Of a stretch of 32,980 bases of DNA, positions 24,096 through 32,681 are shown piece after piece. The DNA is from Anabaena sp. UHCC 0204 (lineage in GTDB: Bacteria; Cyanobacteriota; Cyanobacteriia; Cyanobacteriales; Nostocaceae): NCBI RefSeq assembly GCF_009711975.1, contig NZ_VIKW01000001.1, forward strand, positions 311,586-344,565. Reading direction: 5' to 3'. Below the pieces are notes generated by a model. It was not told where the DNA came from, did not search any database, and saw only the letters and a list, made by a program, of their open reading frames with translations. Position 1 is the stretch's first letter, and the number at the start of each line of letters is the position of its first letter. A program made the translations under genes and the position numbers.

Positions 24096-24848
24096 ATGTA
24101 TACCAGTGAATTGGCTAAATATTCCGTGAGAGCAGACATTGGACAAACAAGTCGAATTCTCATAGTCGAAGACGAAGAACTGATTCGGGAAATGCTAGTT
24201 GTCGCGTTGGCAGAAGAAGGCTATGACGTAATTACGGCTGATGATGGGCGAGCGGCGATAGAATATCTAAAAAGTTATGAACAGAATTCAGAAGATTTTT
24301 GTTTAGACTTGGTGATATTGGATTTGATGTTGCCTCAAATCAATGGTCTAGATATCTGTCGGCTATTGCGTCATCAAGGAAACTCAGTACCAATTTTAAT
24401 GCTCAGTGCTAAAGGTAGCGAAACTGACAGAGTGCTGGGTTTAGAAGTGGGGGCGGATGATTACTTGACTAAACCCTTTAGTATGCGGGAATTAGTGGCA
24501 CGGTGTCGAGCTTTACTGCGTCGCCAACGTTTAAGTACATTGCCACAAGTCCCTGTTCTCAAGCACAAAGATATAACTTTAAATGCTCAAGAGTGTCGGG
24601 TAATAGTCCGTGGAGAAGAGGTAAACTTGTCTCCTAAAGAGTTCCGGCTGTTGGAACTGTTTATGAGTTATACCCGTCGCGTATGGTCACGGGAGCAATT
24701 ATTAGATCAGATATGGGGTCCAGATTTTGTTGGGGATAGCAAAACGGTGGATGTTCATATCCGTTGGTTACGGGAAAAGTTGGAACAAGATCCCAGTCAT
24801 CCAGAATATGTTGTAACTGTAAGAGGTTTTGGTTATAGATTTGGTTGA
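24096..24848 (+). CDS. sphR: OmpR-family response regulator SphR (PhoB-like)
   Basis: This 250-residue regulator has a receiver domain (about 20-135) with acidic residues E25/D26, phospho-acceptor D76 (VILDLMLPQINGLD) and K126 (YLTKPF). A winged-helix DNA-binding domain (about 152-250) includes LSPKEFRLLELF, REQLLDQIWG and the recognition-helix region TVDVHIRWLREKLE. It should activate phosphate-starvation genes such as transporters and phosphatases when phosphorylated by SphS. The first 18 residues are an extra leader. TATAAT at 24058-24063 could be its -10 box, but no good -35 is seen. The gene is followed by sphS, phoU and a porin, the context that identifies it, and diverges from zicK. 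Confidence 0.85.
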   Translation: MYTSELAKYSVRADIGQTSRILIVEDEELIREMLVVALAEEGYDVITADDGRAAIEYLKSYEQNSEDFCLDLVILDLMLPQINGLDICRLLRHQGNSVPILMLSAKGSETDRVLGLEVGADDYLTKPFSMRELVARCRALLRRQRLSTLPQVPVLKHKDITLNAQECRVIVRGEEVNLSPKEFRLLELFMSYTRRVWSREQLLDQIWGPDFVGDSKTVDVHIRWLREKLEQDPSHPEYVVTVRGFGYRFG

Positions 24849-24960
24849 TGCACCCTTTCTTCTTTAACACCTTGTTGAGGGAGGGGGTGTTGCAGCAATT
24901 TTGATAATTGTTGAAGATAGTTGTTAGTTTTGAGTAATCACACAGCAACTAGGGATTTCA

Positions 24961-26280
24961 ATGTTTTTACTGGGGTTTTTTCTAGGTTTATTTGTCGGCC
25001 TTTGTGTTTGGGTTTGGCAACAAGTTAATCTCAACCGCTATTTAGAGGGATTACTGCAACCGTTAAGTTCTCATTCCCATAAAATTACCAATATTAAACT
25101 TCTGCTGAGACCTCGTGTACGGCAGGAAATATCTATGGTGAATAGACAGCGAGAAGATTTGCAGCGGTCATTATCTATGTATAGAGAATTACTAGATTTT
25201 GCACCGCTGGGATATTTGCAAGTAGATGAGGAAAATCAACTGTTGTGGTGTAATCAGCAAGCGCGGGAAATTTTATATCTCCAAAGATGGCAACCGGGAC
25301 AGGTGCGTTTGTTGCTAGAGTTAGTCAGGTCTTATGAATTGGATCAGTTGATTGAACAAACTCGTGATTGGCAAAAGCCCCAAGTCCAGGAATGGGTTTT
25401 TCACCCTTCTTGTGAGGATGCTAAGGTGATGACAGAATTAAAGTCCATGTTTTTGCGGGCTTCTAGTTTACCTTTACCGACAGGACAAGTGGGGGTATTT
25501 TTGGAAAATTGCCAGCCTTTGCTAGATATGAAGCAAGAACGCGATCGCTCTTTTTCTGATTTAGCCCATGAACTCAGAACACCTCTGACGGCGATTCGAC
25601 TAGTCGCGGAAACTCTGCAAACCCGTTTAGAAGCACCCTTAGATCGTTGGGTTAATAGGCTGGTTCAAGAAGTTGACCGGCTGATTAATTTGGTACAAAG
25701 CTGGTTGGAACTGACGCAGATGGAAAATAACCCCACTATGCAGTTAAATTTAGAAATGGTGGAAATGCGATCGCTCATCACATCAGCATGGGAAACACTA
25801 GAACCAATTGCCCAACGTCTATCTTTAAAAATCGCCTATTCTGGTCTAGAAAGCATTTATATTCAAGCAGATAAGTCTCGCATCTATCAGGTATTTGTCA
25901 ACTTGCTAGATAATAGCATTAAATATAGCCCCCCTGGTACTACTATTCATATTGACACTAAAATAATTTCTACTAATAACGGCCAAATGTTGGAAATAAA
26001 TATCATTGACTCCGGTGTAGGCTTTGCTATTGCAGATTTGCCCCATGTGTTTGAACGATTTTATCGAGGGGATAAAGCCCGTCATCGTTCACCAGTCAAT
26101 GAAGTAAATTCGACAACAGGAATCGTCGGTAGTGGCTTAGGTTTGGCCATTGTTCAGCAAATAGTGATCGCTCACGGTGGTTTAATCAAGGCTATGAATC
26201 ATCCAGAAACCGGCGGTGCTTGGCTACAAATTCACTTTTTGCAAACCATGACAAACTCACCTAGACAAGACTATAGTTAA
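24961..26280 (+). CDS. sphS: Phosphate-sensing histidine kinase SphS (PhoR-like)
   Basis: This 439-residue membrane-anchored kinase has one N-terminal transmembrane helix (about 2-19, FLLGFFLGLFVGLCVWVW), a basic juxtamembrane stretch and a PAS domain (about 72-185, with APLGYLQVDE). The dimerisation domain has phospho-accepting H203 (DLAHELRTPLTAIRL), and the ATPase domain has NLLDNSIKYSPPG, IDSGVGF, a RFYRGD segment and GSGLGLAIVQ. PAS plus a short N-terminal anchor is the usual cyanobacterial SphS layout, and the kinase would respond to phosphate supply together with PhoU. It starts 112 bp after sphR; an AACACC/GGTGTT inverted repeat (24866-24891) in the gap might attenuate read-through. 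The ATG has no strong ribosome binding site. Confidence 0.87.
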   Translation: MFLLGFFLGLFVGLCVWVWQQVNLNRYLEGLLQPLSSHSHKITNIKLLLRPRVRQEISMVNRQREDLQRSLSMYRELLDFAPLGYLQVDEENQLLWCNQQAREILYLQRWQPGQVRLLLELVRSYELDQLIEQTRDWQKPQVQEWVFHPSCEDAKVMTELKSMFLRASSLPLPTGQVGVFLENCQPLLDMKQERDRSFSDLAHELRTPLTAIRLVAETLQTRLEAPLDRWVNRLVQEVDRLINLVQSWLELTQMENNPTMQLNLEMVEMRSLITSAWETLEPIAQRLSLKIAYSGLESIYIQADKSRIYQVFVNLLDNSIKYSPPGTTIHIDTKIISTNNGQMLEINIIDSGVGFAIADLPHVFERFYRGDKARHRSPVNEVNSTTGIVGSGLGLAIVQQIVIAHGGLIKAMNHPETGGAWLQIHFLQTMTNSPRQDYS

Positions 26281-26301
26281 AAAAATATATACACTTTTGA
26301 T

Positions 26302-26979
26302 ATGACCAGTGTAAAAGCTGTATTTGATACTCAAAACAATAAAACACCACAAATAAAACGCTCTATTATGCGTTTGCAAAGGGATTTATTCCGCATGGGT
26401 GCTTTAGTAGAACAATCATTTCGTCTTAGTCACCAAGCCTTATTTGCCCGTGACTTAATAGCCGCTCAACAAATACCCCGATTAGATAAAAAAATTGACC
26501 GCTTTTATAGACAAATAGAATCGGACTGCACCACCATTATTATGCGCCAAACACCGACTGAGCAGGACTTGCGGTGCTTGAGTGCTTTCATGCAATTAGT
26601 TCGTGATTTAGAACGAATTGGGGATTATGCTAAGGATTTGGCAGAAATTGCCATTAAAATTTTCCCTTATCCACCCCATAGTTCTCTACCAGAGATTGCC
26701 ATTATGTCTCAACACGCCCAAGCAATGTTAGCAACTTGCTTAGTTGCTTTAGCAGAATTGGACGAAACAAGTGGCAAACGAATGAAACATTTAGATGATG
26801 CTGTTGACAATGCTTATGATTATCTTTATCAAAGTTTTGCTCACCAACGAGATGTACCCGGAGTGATTGAGCCAATTTTACTGTTAACCCTAGCAATTCG
26901 TTGTTTAGAACGAATGGCAGATCATGCTACAAATATTGCTCAACGAGTTACGTATATAGTAACTGGTCAACGTTCATAA
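26302..26979 (+). CDS. phoU: Phosphate signalling complex protein PhoU
   Basis: PhoU is a 225-residue all-helical, soluble protein made of two similar three-helix bundles. Both carry the family E/DxxxD metal-binding pattern: LVRDLERIGDYAKDLAEIA (about 97-115) and AIRCLERMADHATNIAQRV (about 198-216). It normally links phosphate transporter status to the SphS/PhoR kinase, keeping it off when phosphate is plentiful. Length is standard. It starts 21 bp after sphS, so the two are probably co-transcribed. The pst transporter genes, its usual partners elsewhere, are not in the window. Confidence 0.95.
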   Translation: MTSVKAVFDTQNNKTPQIKRSIMRLQRDLFRMGALVEQSFRLSHQALFARDLIAAQQIPRLDKKIDRFYRQIESDCTTIIMRQTPTEQDLRCLSAFMQLVRDLERIGDYAKDLAEIAIKIFPYPPHSSLPEIAIMSQHAQAMLATCLVALAELDETSGKRMKHLDDAVDNAYDYLYQSFAHQRDVPGVIEPILLLTLAIRCLERMADHATNIAQRVTYIVTGQRS

Positions 26980-27032
26980 GAACATTGACTTATATAGCAA
27001 TAGTATTTGAAATTTGAAAAAATCTAACTATT

Positions 27033-27063
27033 TGTAGGGTGCGTTACGCTAACACACCCTACA
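27033..27063. repeat. Dispersed REP-like hairpin
   Basis: TGTAGGGTGCGTT (27033-27045) pairs with AACACACCCTACA (27051-27063) with one mismatch and a 5-nt loop, ACGCT. The GTAGGGTGCGTTACGCTAAC motif is, from memory, a frequent cyanobacterial extragenic repeat. It follows phoU and might also act as a weak terminator. Confidence 0.7.
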
Positions 27064-27315
27064 TATTTTAATGGCTACGCTACACGAACAAAAATCAAAT
27101 ATTAGTCCTATATGTTACTCATCAAGATATAACTGAGGTCTCAAAACCATGCTAGTAAATATAAAACTTTGAATACAGTCATTTGCAGAAGCACTAAAAC
27201 AATAACTTCATAAACAGAGGATCATCCAGCCTTTACCTATCCATAAATAATTCATAACTTTGTATAAAAATTGAATTTTTACTTGTGTTAATTGCCATTG
27301 ATAATGTACAATCAC

Positions 27316-27332
27316 CACATAACATTTATGTG
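27316..27332. promoter_or_regulatory. Short palindrome in the porin leader
   Basis: CACATAA (27316-27322) and TTATGTG (27326-27332) form a perfect 7-bp inverted repeat with a 3-bp centre, 66 bp before the porin ATG. It could be a regulator site or an mRNA leader hairpin; nothing identifies the factor. Confidence 0.3.
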
Positions 27333-27398
27333 TAAATCCCTGAGATTGGACTTTACCACTAGTTGTGTTTCGTTTAGGTGTGAGAGAGATTGGAATTT

Positions 27399-28976
27399 AT
27401 GAAAAAAGCTTTCTGGAATATCCTTAAAGTCAGCCCCGTTATTGCCTCTACTTTATTGGCTGGTAACAGTTCCTTTGCTGCTGAAGTTAACGACCAAGTT
27501 ACAAGTGTTGCTCAATTATCCAAAGAGTCTAATAACCTGGGTCAGGTAACATCTGTTTCTCAGTTCTCCGACGTACAACCTACAGATTGGGCGTTTCAAG
27601 CTTTGCAATCTTTAGTTGAACGCTATGGCTGTATAGCTGGTTATCCTAACGGCACTTTCCGTGGTAATCGCGCTTTGAGTCGGTATGAATTTGCCGCTGG
27701 TCTAAATGCTTGCTTAGATCGTGTTAATGAACTCATTGCTACAGCTACTGCTGACATGGTAAGCAGAGAAGACTTAGCTACCTTACAGCGTTTACAAGAA
27801 GAATTTTCTGCTGAACTAGCAACTCTGCGCGGTAGAGTAGATGCTTTAGAAGCAAGAACATCTGAATTAGAAGCTAATCAGTTTTCTACTACTACTAAAC
27901 TCAAAGGAGAAGCTCTTTTCACCCTATCTCAACCTTTTGGAGATGAAAACGTTAGTGGTGGTGATTTAGAATCTAATACTACCTTTGGTAATCGTGTCCG
28001 TTTAAGCTTAGAAAGCAGCTTCACCGGTAAAGATAAGTTGCAAACACGGTTAAATGCAGGTAATATATTTTCTAACCGTGGAGTTACAGAAACAAACATG
28101 ACTCGGTTAGGTCATGACACTGATGGTACTAATAATGTAACTGTTGACAAAGTTAATTACGCTTTCAACTTGAGTGATAGAATCAACGTCAAGATTGATG
28201 CTGTTGGTGCTGAGTTGAATGAAAACGTAGAAGTTTTCAACCCTGACTTTAAAAGTAGTGGTTCAGGTGCTTTATCTCGCTACGGACGTTTCAGCCCTAT
28301 CTATCGTCTCGCTAATGATGGTGCTGGTATTACGGTTAACGTTAAGCCCAGTCAAGCTTTTACCCTAAGTGCAGCTTATTTTGCTCGTAACAGAAATAGT
28401 GCTGCTAATCCTATTGCCGAAAGAGGACTATTCGATGGCGATAATACCTTCTTTGGTCAAATAGCTCTCAAGCCTAACAAAGCTTTCGGAGTTGGTTTAA
28501 CCTATGCCCGTTCCTATCAAGCTACTCCTAGCTTATTTGGTAGCACAGGTAGTAGTAGAGCTAATAATCCTTTGGCTGGTAGAACTGAATCAGATAACTA
28601 TGGTTTAGAAGTTAGTTTCCAACCTAGTTCTAAGATTACATTAGGTGGTTGGGCTGGTTATACAAATGCTAGTTTGGCAAGTGGTTCTGGAGATGCAGAT
28701 GTTTGGCATTGGGCGACTACTTTAGCCGTGAAAGATTTTGGTAAAGAAGGTAATACTTTAGGTTTAATCTTCGGTCAACCACCTAAAGTTACCAGTGCTA
28801 GTGGTGCATTTACCAAAGATGCAAACACTTCTTATCATTTAGAAGGTTTGTACAAGATGAAGATTTCTGACAATATTCTCATCACTCCTGGTTTGTTAGT
28901 GATTTTCAATCCTGAACATGATGATACTAACAAAACTACTTATGTCGGTACTGTGCGGACTACCTTCAGCTTCTAG
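27399..28976 (+). CDS. Outer-membrane SLH/OprB-type porin
   Basis: This 525-residue outer-membrane channel has a signal peptide (residues 1-28, cleaved near SFAA) and one SLH domain (about 54-112; FSDVQPTDWAFQALQSLVERYGCIAGYPNGTFRG). A short coiled coil follows (about 122-160) and then a beta-barrel of the carbohydrate-selective porin OprB family (about 165-525), ending in the typical aromatic C-terminal strand (TVRTTFSF). The SLH domain binds peptidoglycan-linked polymer and anchors the barrel. This is the standard layout of major cyanobacterial porins. I start it at the ATG at 27399 because the signal peptide begins there; an in-frame TTG three codons earlier is less likely. In Anabaena PCC 7120 a porin, All4499, lies near sphR/sphS by memory, supporting conserved order. 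A strong terminator follows. Confidence 0.93.
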   Translation: MKKAFWNILKVSPVIASTLLAGNSSFAAEVNDQVTSVAQLSKESNNLGQVTSVSQFSDVQPTDWAFQALQSLVERYGCIAGYPNGTFRGNRALSRYEFAAGLNACLDRVNELIATATADMVSREDLATLQRLQEEFSAELATLRGRVDALEARTSELEANQFSTTTKLKGEALFTLSQPFGDENVSGGDLESNTTFGNRVRLSLESSFTGKDKLQTRLNAGNIFSNRGVTETNMTRLGHDTDGTNNVTVDKVNYAFNLSDRINVKIDAVGAELNENVEVFNPDFKSSGSGALSRYGRFSPIYRLANDGAGITVNVKPSQAFTLSAAYFARNRNSAANPIAERGLFDGDNTFFGQIALKPNKAFGVGLTYARSYQATPSLFGSTGSSRANNPLAGRTESDNYGLEVSFQPSSKITLGGWAGYTNASLASGSGDADVWHWATTLAVKDFGKEGNTLGLIFGQPPKVTSASGAFTKDANTSYHLEGLYKMKISDNILITPGLLVIFNPEHDDTNKTTYVGTVRTTFSF

Positions 28977-29010
28977 AATCAACTGAAGTTCACGTAGCTA
29001 GTTTTTAGTA

Positions 29011-29046
29011 TTAGGGGTTTAGCAATGCTAAACCCCTAAATTTTTT
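29011..29046 (+). terminator. Rho-independent terminator of the porin gene
   Basis: TTAGGGGTTTAGC (29011-29023) pairs perfectly with GCTAAACCCCTAA (29027-29039), a 13-bp stem with a 3-nt loop, followed by A and six T (29041-29046). It begins 35 bp after the porin stop. Confidence 0.9.
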
Positions 29047-29050
29047 AACT

Positions 29051-29296
29051 CTATTTTTGCTCAGATAAATCTGTTGGTGGTCTATCATTACTCCAAGCCC
29101 ACCAGACAAAATCGCAATGACAATGATAGAATTCTTGCCACTTACGACGACGATCTGGGGTAGTTACAGGCGATCGCCTATTTAACCACACATTGATAGC
29201 TTCTCGACTACTAGCGTGGCATTTAGGACAATGAAATTGATATGCGTGTACTGCCTGATTTGTCCATTCTGGCGGATTCGGATCAAAAGCGTCCAT
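29051..29296 (-). CDS. Small Cys/His-rich protein, function unknown
   Basis: The 81-residue protein carries CPKC near residue 25 and CHC near residue 62, a pattern that suggests a structural zinc site (FHCPKCHASS and FYHCHCDFVWWAW). A basic stretch (NRRSPVTTPDRRRKW) lies between them. I do not recognise the family. I chose ATG at 29296; an upstream TTG at 29326 would add 10 residues and is weak. The gene converges with the porin and diverges from the DUF3318 gene by 57 bp. Confidence 0.65.
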   Translation of the reverse strand: MDAFDPNPPEWTNQAVHAYQFHCPKCHASSREAINVWLNRRSPVTTPDRRRKWQEFYHCHCDFVWWAWSNDRPPTDLSEQK

Positions 29297-29353
29297 GTCA
29301 ATATAAAGTGTAATTTTAGTAATCAATGAATATACATAATATTATGACTAATA

Positions 29354-29959
29354 ATGGATGCTATGGAGCCAAATATTGAAATTCGTCGGTTGTTAGATGT
29401 AATGCCTGCTTCTGGGCGAATGATGACTAAAATCGTCAGTAAACCCGAACAAAAGCGGGTGATAGATGCTGATTTTCCCCTGCCTTTTAGTCAAGAAAGA
29501 CCGATATATATTAATTTTGATTTGTGGCGACGGTTGACAAAGCCTCAACGGGATTTACTACTGTTACAGATGGTTTGCTGGTTAACAGGTGTAAAATGGT
29601 TGCAACCTCATATTTATCAAGGTGTGATCTTGGTAGGGTTTGCAGGGGGAATAGTGGAAGCAGTCCAGGCTGATATAGTAGGTGTGGTAATAGCCGGGGG
29701 ATTAACTGCTTTAGCGGCTATGAGAATTTGGCGAATAAATAAATCCCAGGAATCAGAATTAAATGCTGATACAACGGCTATTAAAATCGCCCAAAGACGG
29801 GGTTATTCAGAAACCGAAGCCGCCCAACAGTTATTAACAGCAATTGAGACAGTAGGGAAAATAGAAGGGCGTTCTGGTTTAAATTTTAGTGAATTAATTC
29901 GTTGTCAAAATTTGAAAGCGATCGCAGGTTTGTCAACAGTGTCACTAAAAAGCCTATAG
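29354..29959 (+). CDS. DUF3318 domain-containing protein
   Basis: This 201-residue protein looks like the cyanobacterial family DUF3318: an N-terminal part (IEIRRLLDVMPASGRM and PIYINFDLWRRLTKPQRDLLLL), a hydrophobic hairpin (about 95-130, GVILVGFAGGIVEAVQADIVGVVIAGGLTA) that may cross the membrane twice, and a helical C-terminus. The ELNADTTAIKIAQRRGYSETEAA stretch hints at relatedness to metallopeptidase-like domains, but no zinc motif is visible. Its function is unknown. It starts at an ATG with no strong ribosome binding site and runs convergent to the 2H phosphoesterase. Confidence 0.8.
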   Translation: MDAMEPNIEIRRLLDVMPASGRMMTKIVSKPEQKRVIDADFPLPFSQERPIYINFDLWRRLTKPQRDLLLLQMVCWLTGVKWLQPHIYQGVILVGFAGGIVEAVQADIVGVVIAGGLTALAAMRIWRINKSQESELNADTTAIKIAQRRGYSETEAAQQLLTAIETVGKIEGRSGLNFSELIRCQNLKAIAGLSTVSLKSL

Positions 29960-30078
29960 AATAAGTTTTTTGACTTTTGACTTCCGCCCTGCGGTGCTAA
30001 ATGCAATCTTTATCACCAGCCTTATATCCCGCCACTGATTCGGAGTACCAAATTCAGTGGGGGACTTACGGCGAATAG

Positions 30079-30867
30079 TTAAAAATCCAAACTCGGCCAG
30101 TCTGGTTGACGATAATAATGGGTCATCTTGTCAAATTTTCGCAGTTCCACCTTTTTAATGAGAAAATCTGGCATATTTAACAGCAATGATTGATTAAACT
30201 CAGAAAATATGGTGCTGAGGTTAACTCGGTCTAATTCTGGGGGAATTTCACCGAAATATCCTAATGTCACATGGGCTGTAAAATGATAATGTTGCTCAAT
30301 ACCCAAACCCATTAATGTGCGATTTTGATAAATGATCCTGCGGAATTGAATAATTTCCTCGTAGGAACGTTTATCTTTTGGTACTAAACATACGCCTACC
30401 GCCCTGGGCATGACAATTAATCCCAACATTTGCCAAGATATGGGATCAGATTCCTTTGTCATCAATTGCTGATATTGTTGAAATCTCTCACTTAATTGAA
30501 AGTTCAAGTCTTCAGCAAATTGGGGATTTTTTTCACAAGCATGAAGAAAAGCACTATCCCAAATTAAATCTGCCACCGTCACATGAAAACTAGCAGGAGG
30601 AACAGGTACAATCAAATCACTACAAATGGGTAGCTCTAAGAGTTGCTGTTGATAGGCTTCTATTTGGCTGTAAAAAGCAGCGTTATTTGGATCTTCTTCT
30701 GCTGGTGGGGTAATCAGCGTATAGCCCGGAAAAGGTGCAGCTTCTCTGACTCCAGCATGAAACCGGAATTTGGAAGATTCCTGAATATGCTGAATTTGGG
30801 TTTTGTAAGCTTCTGGTAGCGTCATGCGTGCTACCCGATTTAAATAGGTTTGGTAGTTGTCGTCCAA
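30079..30867 (-). CDS. DUF1868/2H phosphoesterase-type protein
   Basis: This 262-residue protein has two HxT motifs, H95-V-T97 (SFHVTVADL) and H199-V-T201 (TAHVTLGYF), the pair that defines the 2H phosphoesterase fold (2'-5' RNA ligase, cyclic phosphodiesterase and relatives). Spacing between motifs and overall length fit the DUF1868 group; the substrate is unknown. Translation probably starts at a TTG (30867), with AAGGTG about 8 nt before it; an internal ATG at residue 15 has no comparable site. There is no signal peptide. It is convergent with DUF3318 and divergent from holA, 82 bp away. Confidence 0.8.
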   Translation of the reverse strand: MDDNYQTYLNRVARMTLPEAYKTQIQHIQESSKFRFHAGVREAAPFPGYTLITPPAEEDPNNAAFYSQIEAYQQQLLELPICSDLIVPVPPASFHVTVADLIWDSAFLHACEKNPQFAEDLNFQLSERFQQYQQLMTKESDPISWQMLGLIVMPRAVGVCLVPKDKRSYEEIIQFRRIIYQNRTLMGLGIEQHYHFTAHVTLGYFGEIPPELDRVNLSTIFSEFNQSLLLNMPDFLIKKVELRKFDKMTHYYRQPDWPSLDF

Positions 30868-30949
30868 TCTTTATCACCTTGCGCTCTCTTGATAGATTGT
30901 AGGGAAATTTACTCGATTTGACGAAATTAATTTTAAATTTTGAGTTGCT

Positions 30950-31936
30950 ATGCCAATCTATGTTTATTGGGGTGAAGATGATTTTGCTATGGAAAAAACC
31001 GTAGTAATTTTGCGCGATCGCATACTTGATCCCCTATGGACAAGTTTTAATTACACCTCATTTCCCCCAGATCAAGCCGATGCTATTGTCCAGGCTTTAA
31101 ACCAGGCTATGACACCTCCATTTGGGGCTGGTGGGCGGTTGGTGTGGCTCATTAACACCAATGTTTGCCAAAATTGTCCAGATCAAGTCTTAGCAGAATT
31201 ACAACGCACTCTCAAGGTGATTCCCGCAGATTCAACTTTACTATTAACCAGTCGCAATAAACCCGATGAACGCCTCAAAAGTACAAAACTCCTCAAACAG
31301 TACGCTACATTCTGCGAATTTCCCCTCATTCCCCCTTGGAAAACAGAACTAATTATCAAATCAGTTCAACAAGCTGCTCAATCTGTGGGGATGACATTAA
31401 CTCTCCCAATAGCAGAACTATTAGCCGAATCAGTAGGCAATGATACCCGTCTTCTCTACAATGAACTAGAAAAATTACGTCTCTATACGGAAGGTAGCGG
31501 TAAACCTTTAAATGTGAATACAGTATCTGAGTTAGTGAGGAATACAACTCAAAATACTTTACAACTAGCAACAGCCATCAGAAATGGCGATACTCCAAAA
31601 GCTTTAGGTATTTTAGGTGATCTCATCAATGCCGCTGAACCAGGTTTACGCATAGTTGCCACACTTATTGGTCAATTTCGCACCTGGTTATTGGTAAAAA
31701 TGATTATGGAAAGTGGTGAACGCAATCCGCAAGCGATCGCTCAAGCTGCTGAAATAAACAATCCTAAACGCATCTACTTCCTGCAACAAGAAGTGAAATC
31801 CCTCCCCCTCCAGAAACTCATCTCTGTCTTACCTCTACTATTAGAGTTAGAAGTAAACCTCAAGCAAGGTGCATCCGAAACTTCAACACTACAAACTAAA
31901 ATAATAGAACTCTGTCAAATATGTCAGCGTATTTGA
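30950..31936 (+). CDS. holA: DNA polymerase III subunit delta
   Basis: HolA is a 328-residue clamp-loader subunit that opens the beta sliding clamp during replication. The N-terminus (MPIYVYWGEDDFAMEKTV) is the cyanobacterial form of the YLLYGEDxF start. The middle holds the AAA+-like fold without Walker motifs, as in all delta subunits. The conserved segment SVGNDTRLLYNELEKLRLYT (about 155-174) and a C-terminal helical collar domain (LGILGDLINAAEPGLRIVATLIGQFRTWL) are present. Length is normal. It stands alone, with a stem-loop just after the stop codon. Confidence 0.95.
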   Translation: MPIYVYWGEDDFAMEKTVVILRDRILDPLWTSFNYTSFPPDQADAIVQALNQAMTPPFGAGGRLVWLINTNVCQNCPDQVLAELQRTLKVIPADSTLLLTSRNKPDERLKSTKLLKQYATFCEFPLIPPWKTELIIKSVQQAAQSVGMTLTLPIAELLAESVGNDTRLLYNELEKLRLYTEGSGKPLNVNTVSELVRNTTQNTLQLATAIRNGDTPKALGILGDLINAAEPGLRIVATLIGQFRTWLLVKMIMESGERNPQAIAQAAEINNPKRIYFLQQEVKSLPLQKLISVLPLLLELEVNLKQGASETSTLQTKIIELCQICQRI

Positions 31937-31941
31937 TCTAC

Positions 31942-31960
31942 CCATCTATATAATAGATGG
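31942..31960 (+). terminator. Stem-loop after holA
   Basis: CCATCTAT (31942-31949) and ATAGATGG (31953-31960) form a perfect 8-bp stem with a 3-nt ATA loop, 5 bp after the holA stop. There is no T tract, so this may be a weak terminator or an mRNA-stabilising hairpin. A REP-like hairpin (TGGCTT...AAGCCA, 31958-31985) abuts it, containing GATAGCGTAGCGTAAGCC, a common cyanobacterial repeat from memory. Confidence 0.4.
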
Positions 31961-32201
31961 CTTGCTGATAGCGTAGCGTAAGCCACATAAACCAAAAACC
32001 TAGATAAATCAATGACAATTGACAGGTAATAGGAAAAAGAAGAGAAAAATGTTCTTCTTTCTTAACTCCTGACTCCTGGCCTTAACGAAAAGACTTTTCA
32101 GCAAACCCTATATAGATTCAACCGTGATTGGAACTTCTGATTCAGAAAATAATTCAGACCTATTATCATCTTCCCTATTTTCTTTCTGTGTCACCTATTA
32201 T

Positions 32202-32681
32202 ATGCTGGAAATTTACAGTGTTCATTTACACAAACGATTGCAAATTGTCTCTCAAACCTTGATTTTGGCAACTGTTGCCACTGCAAGCTTGATTTCTGGT
32301 ACTTTTGGTTTCAATACGAAAGTAACCGCTCAAACTGCCAATATCAATAATACAGAATTAACTAACTATGCCAAAGCTGTATTAAGAATAGAGCCAGTCC
32401 GTCAACAAGCTTTTGAAGAAATTAAAAAAATTATTGGTAGCAAAGAGATCCCCCTAGTGAATTGTAATGATCCTACAAGTATCAATGAACTACCCAACAA
32501 AGCAAAAGATGTTGCTGTCAATTACTGTAAAAATTCTCAAGAAATAGTTGAGGACAAGAATAGTGGCCTCACCGTTGAAAAATTCAATAAAATCACTTTA
32601 GAAATACAAAACAACAATACTTTGAAACGACAACTTTATAATACGTTACTGCGTTTACAAAAGACATCTACCTCTAAATAA
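32202..32681 (+). CDS. DUF4168 domain-containing exported protein
   Basis: This protein of about 159 residues has a hydrophobic signal segment (roughly 14-33) and a likely cleavage after TAQ near residue 43. The mature part is a helical DUF4168 domain, with two helical hairpins and NYAKAVLRIEPVRQQAFEEIKKI and KFNKITLEIQNNNTLKRQL as landmarks. Two cysteines (in LVNCND and NYCKNS) could form a disulfide in the periplasm. Function is unknown. I start it at the ATG at 32202; an upstream in-frame GTG (32124) would add 26 non-hydrophobic residues before the signal segment. No strong ribosome binding site is present. Confidence 0.78.
   Translation: MLEIYSVHLHKRLQIVSQTLILATVATASLISGTFGFNTKVTAQTANINNTELTNYAKAVLRIEPVRQQAFEEIKKIIGSKEIPLVNCNDPTSINELPNKAKDVAVNYCKNSQEIVEDKNSGLTVEKFNKITLEIQNNNTLKRQLYNTLLRLQKTSTSK

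Larger units (their letters stand above)
26980..27398. other. Intergenic region upstream of the porin
   Basis: This 419-bp AT-rich spacer holds a repeat hairpin (27033-27063), a short palindrome (27316-27332) and, near the porin, TTGATAATGT-like sequence (about 27297-27306) that could serve as a -10 region. I found no clear Pho box and no gene; the longest plus-strand frame there is about 21 codons. Confidence 0.45.

Noticed and set aside
24661-24948. A 95-codon minus-strand frame across the end of sphR
   Set aside because: It is mostly antisense to the DNA-binding domain of sphR, which is clearly coding on the plus strand.
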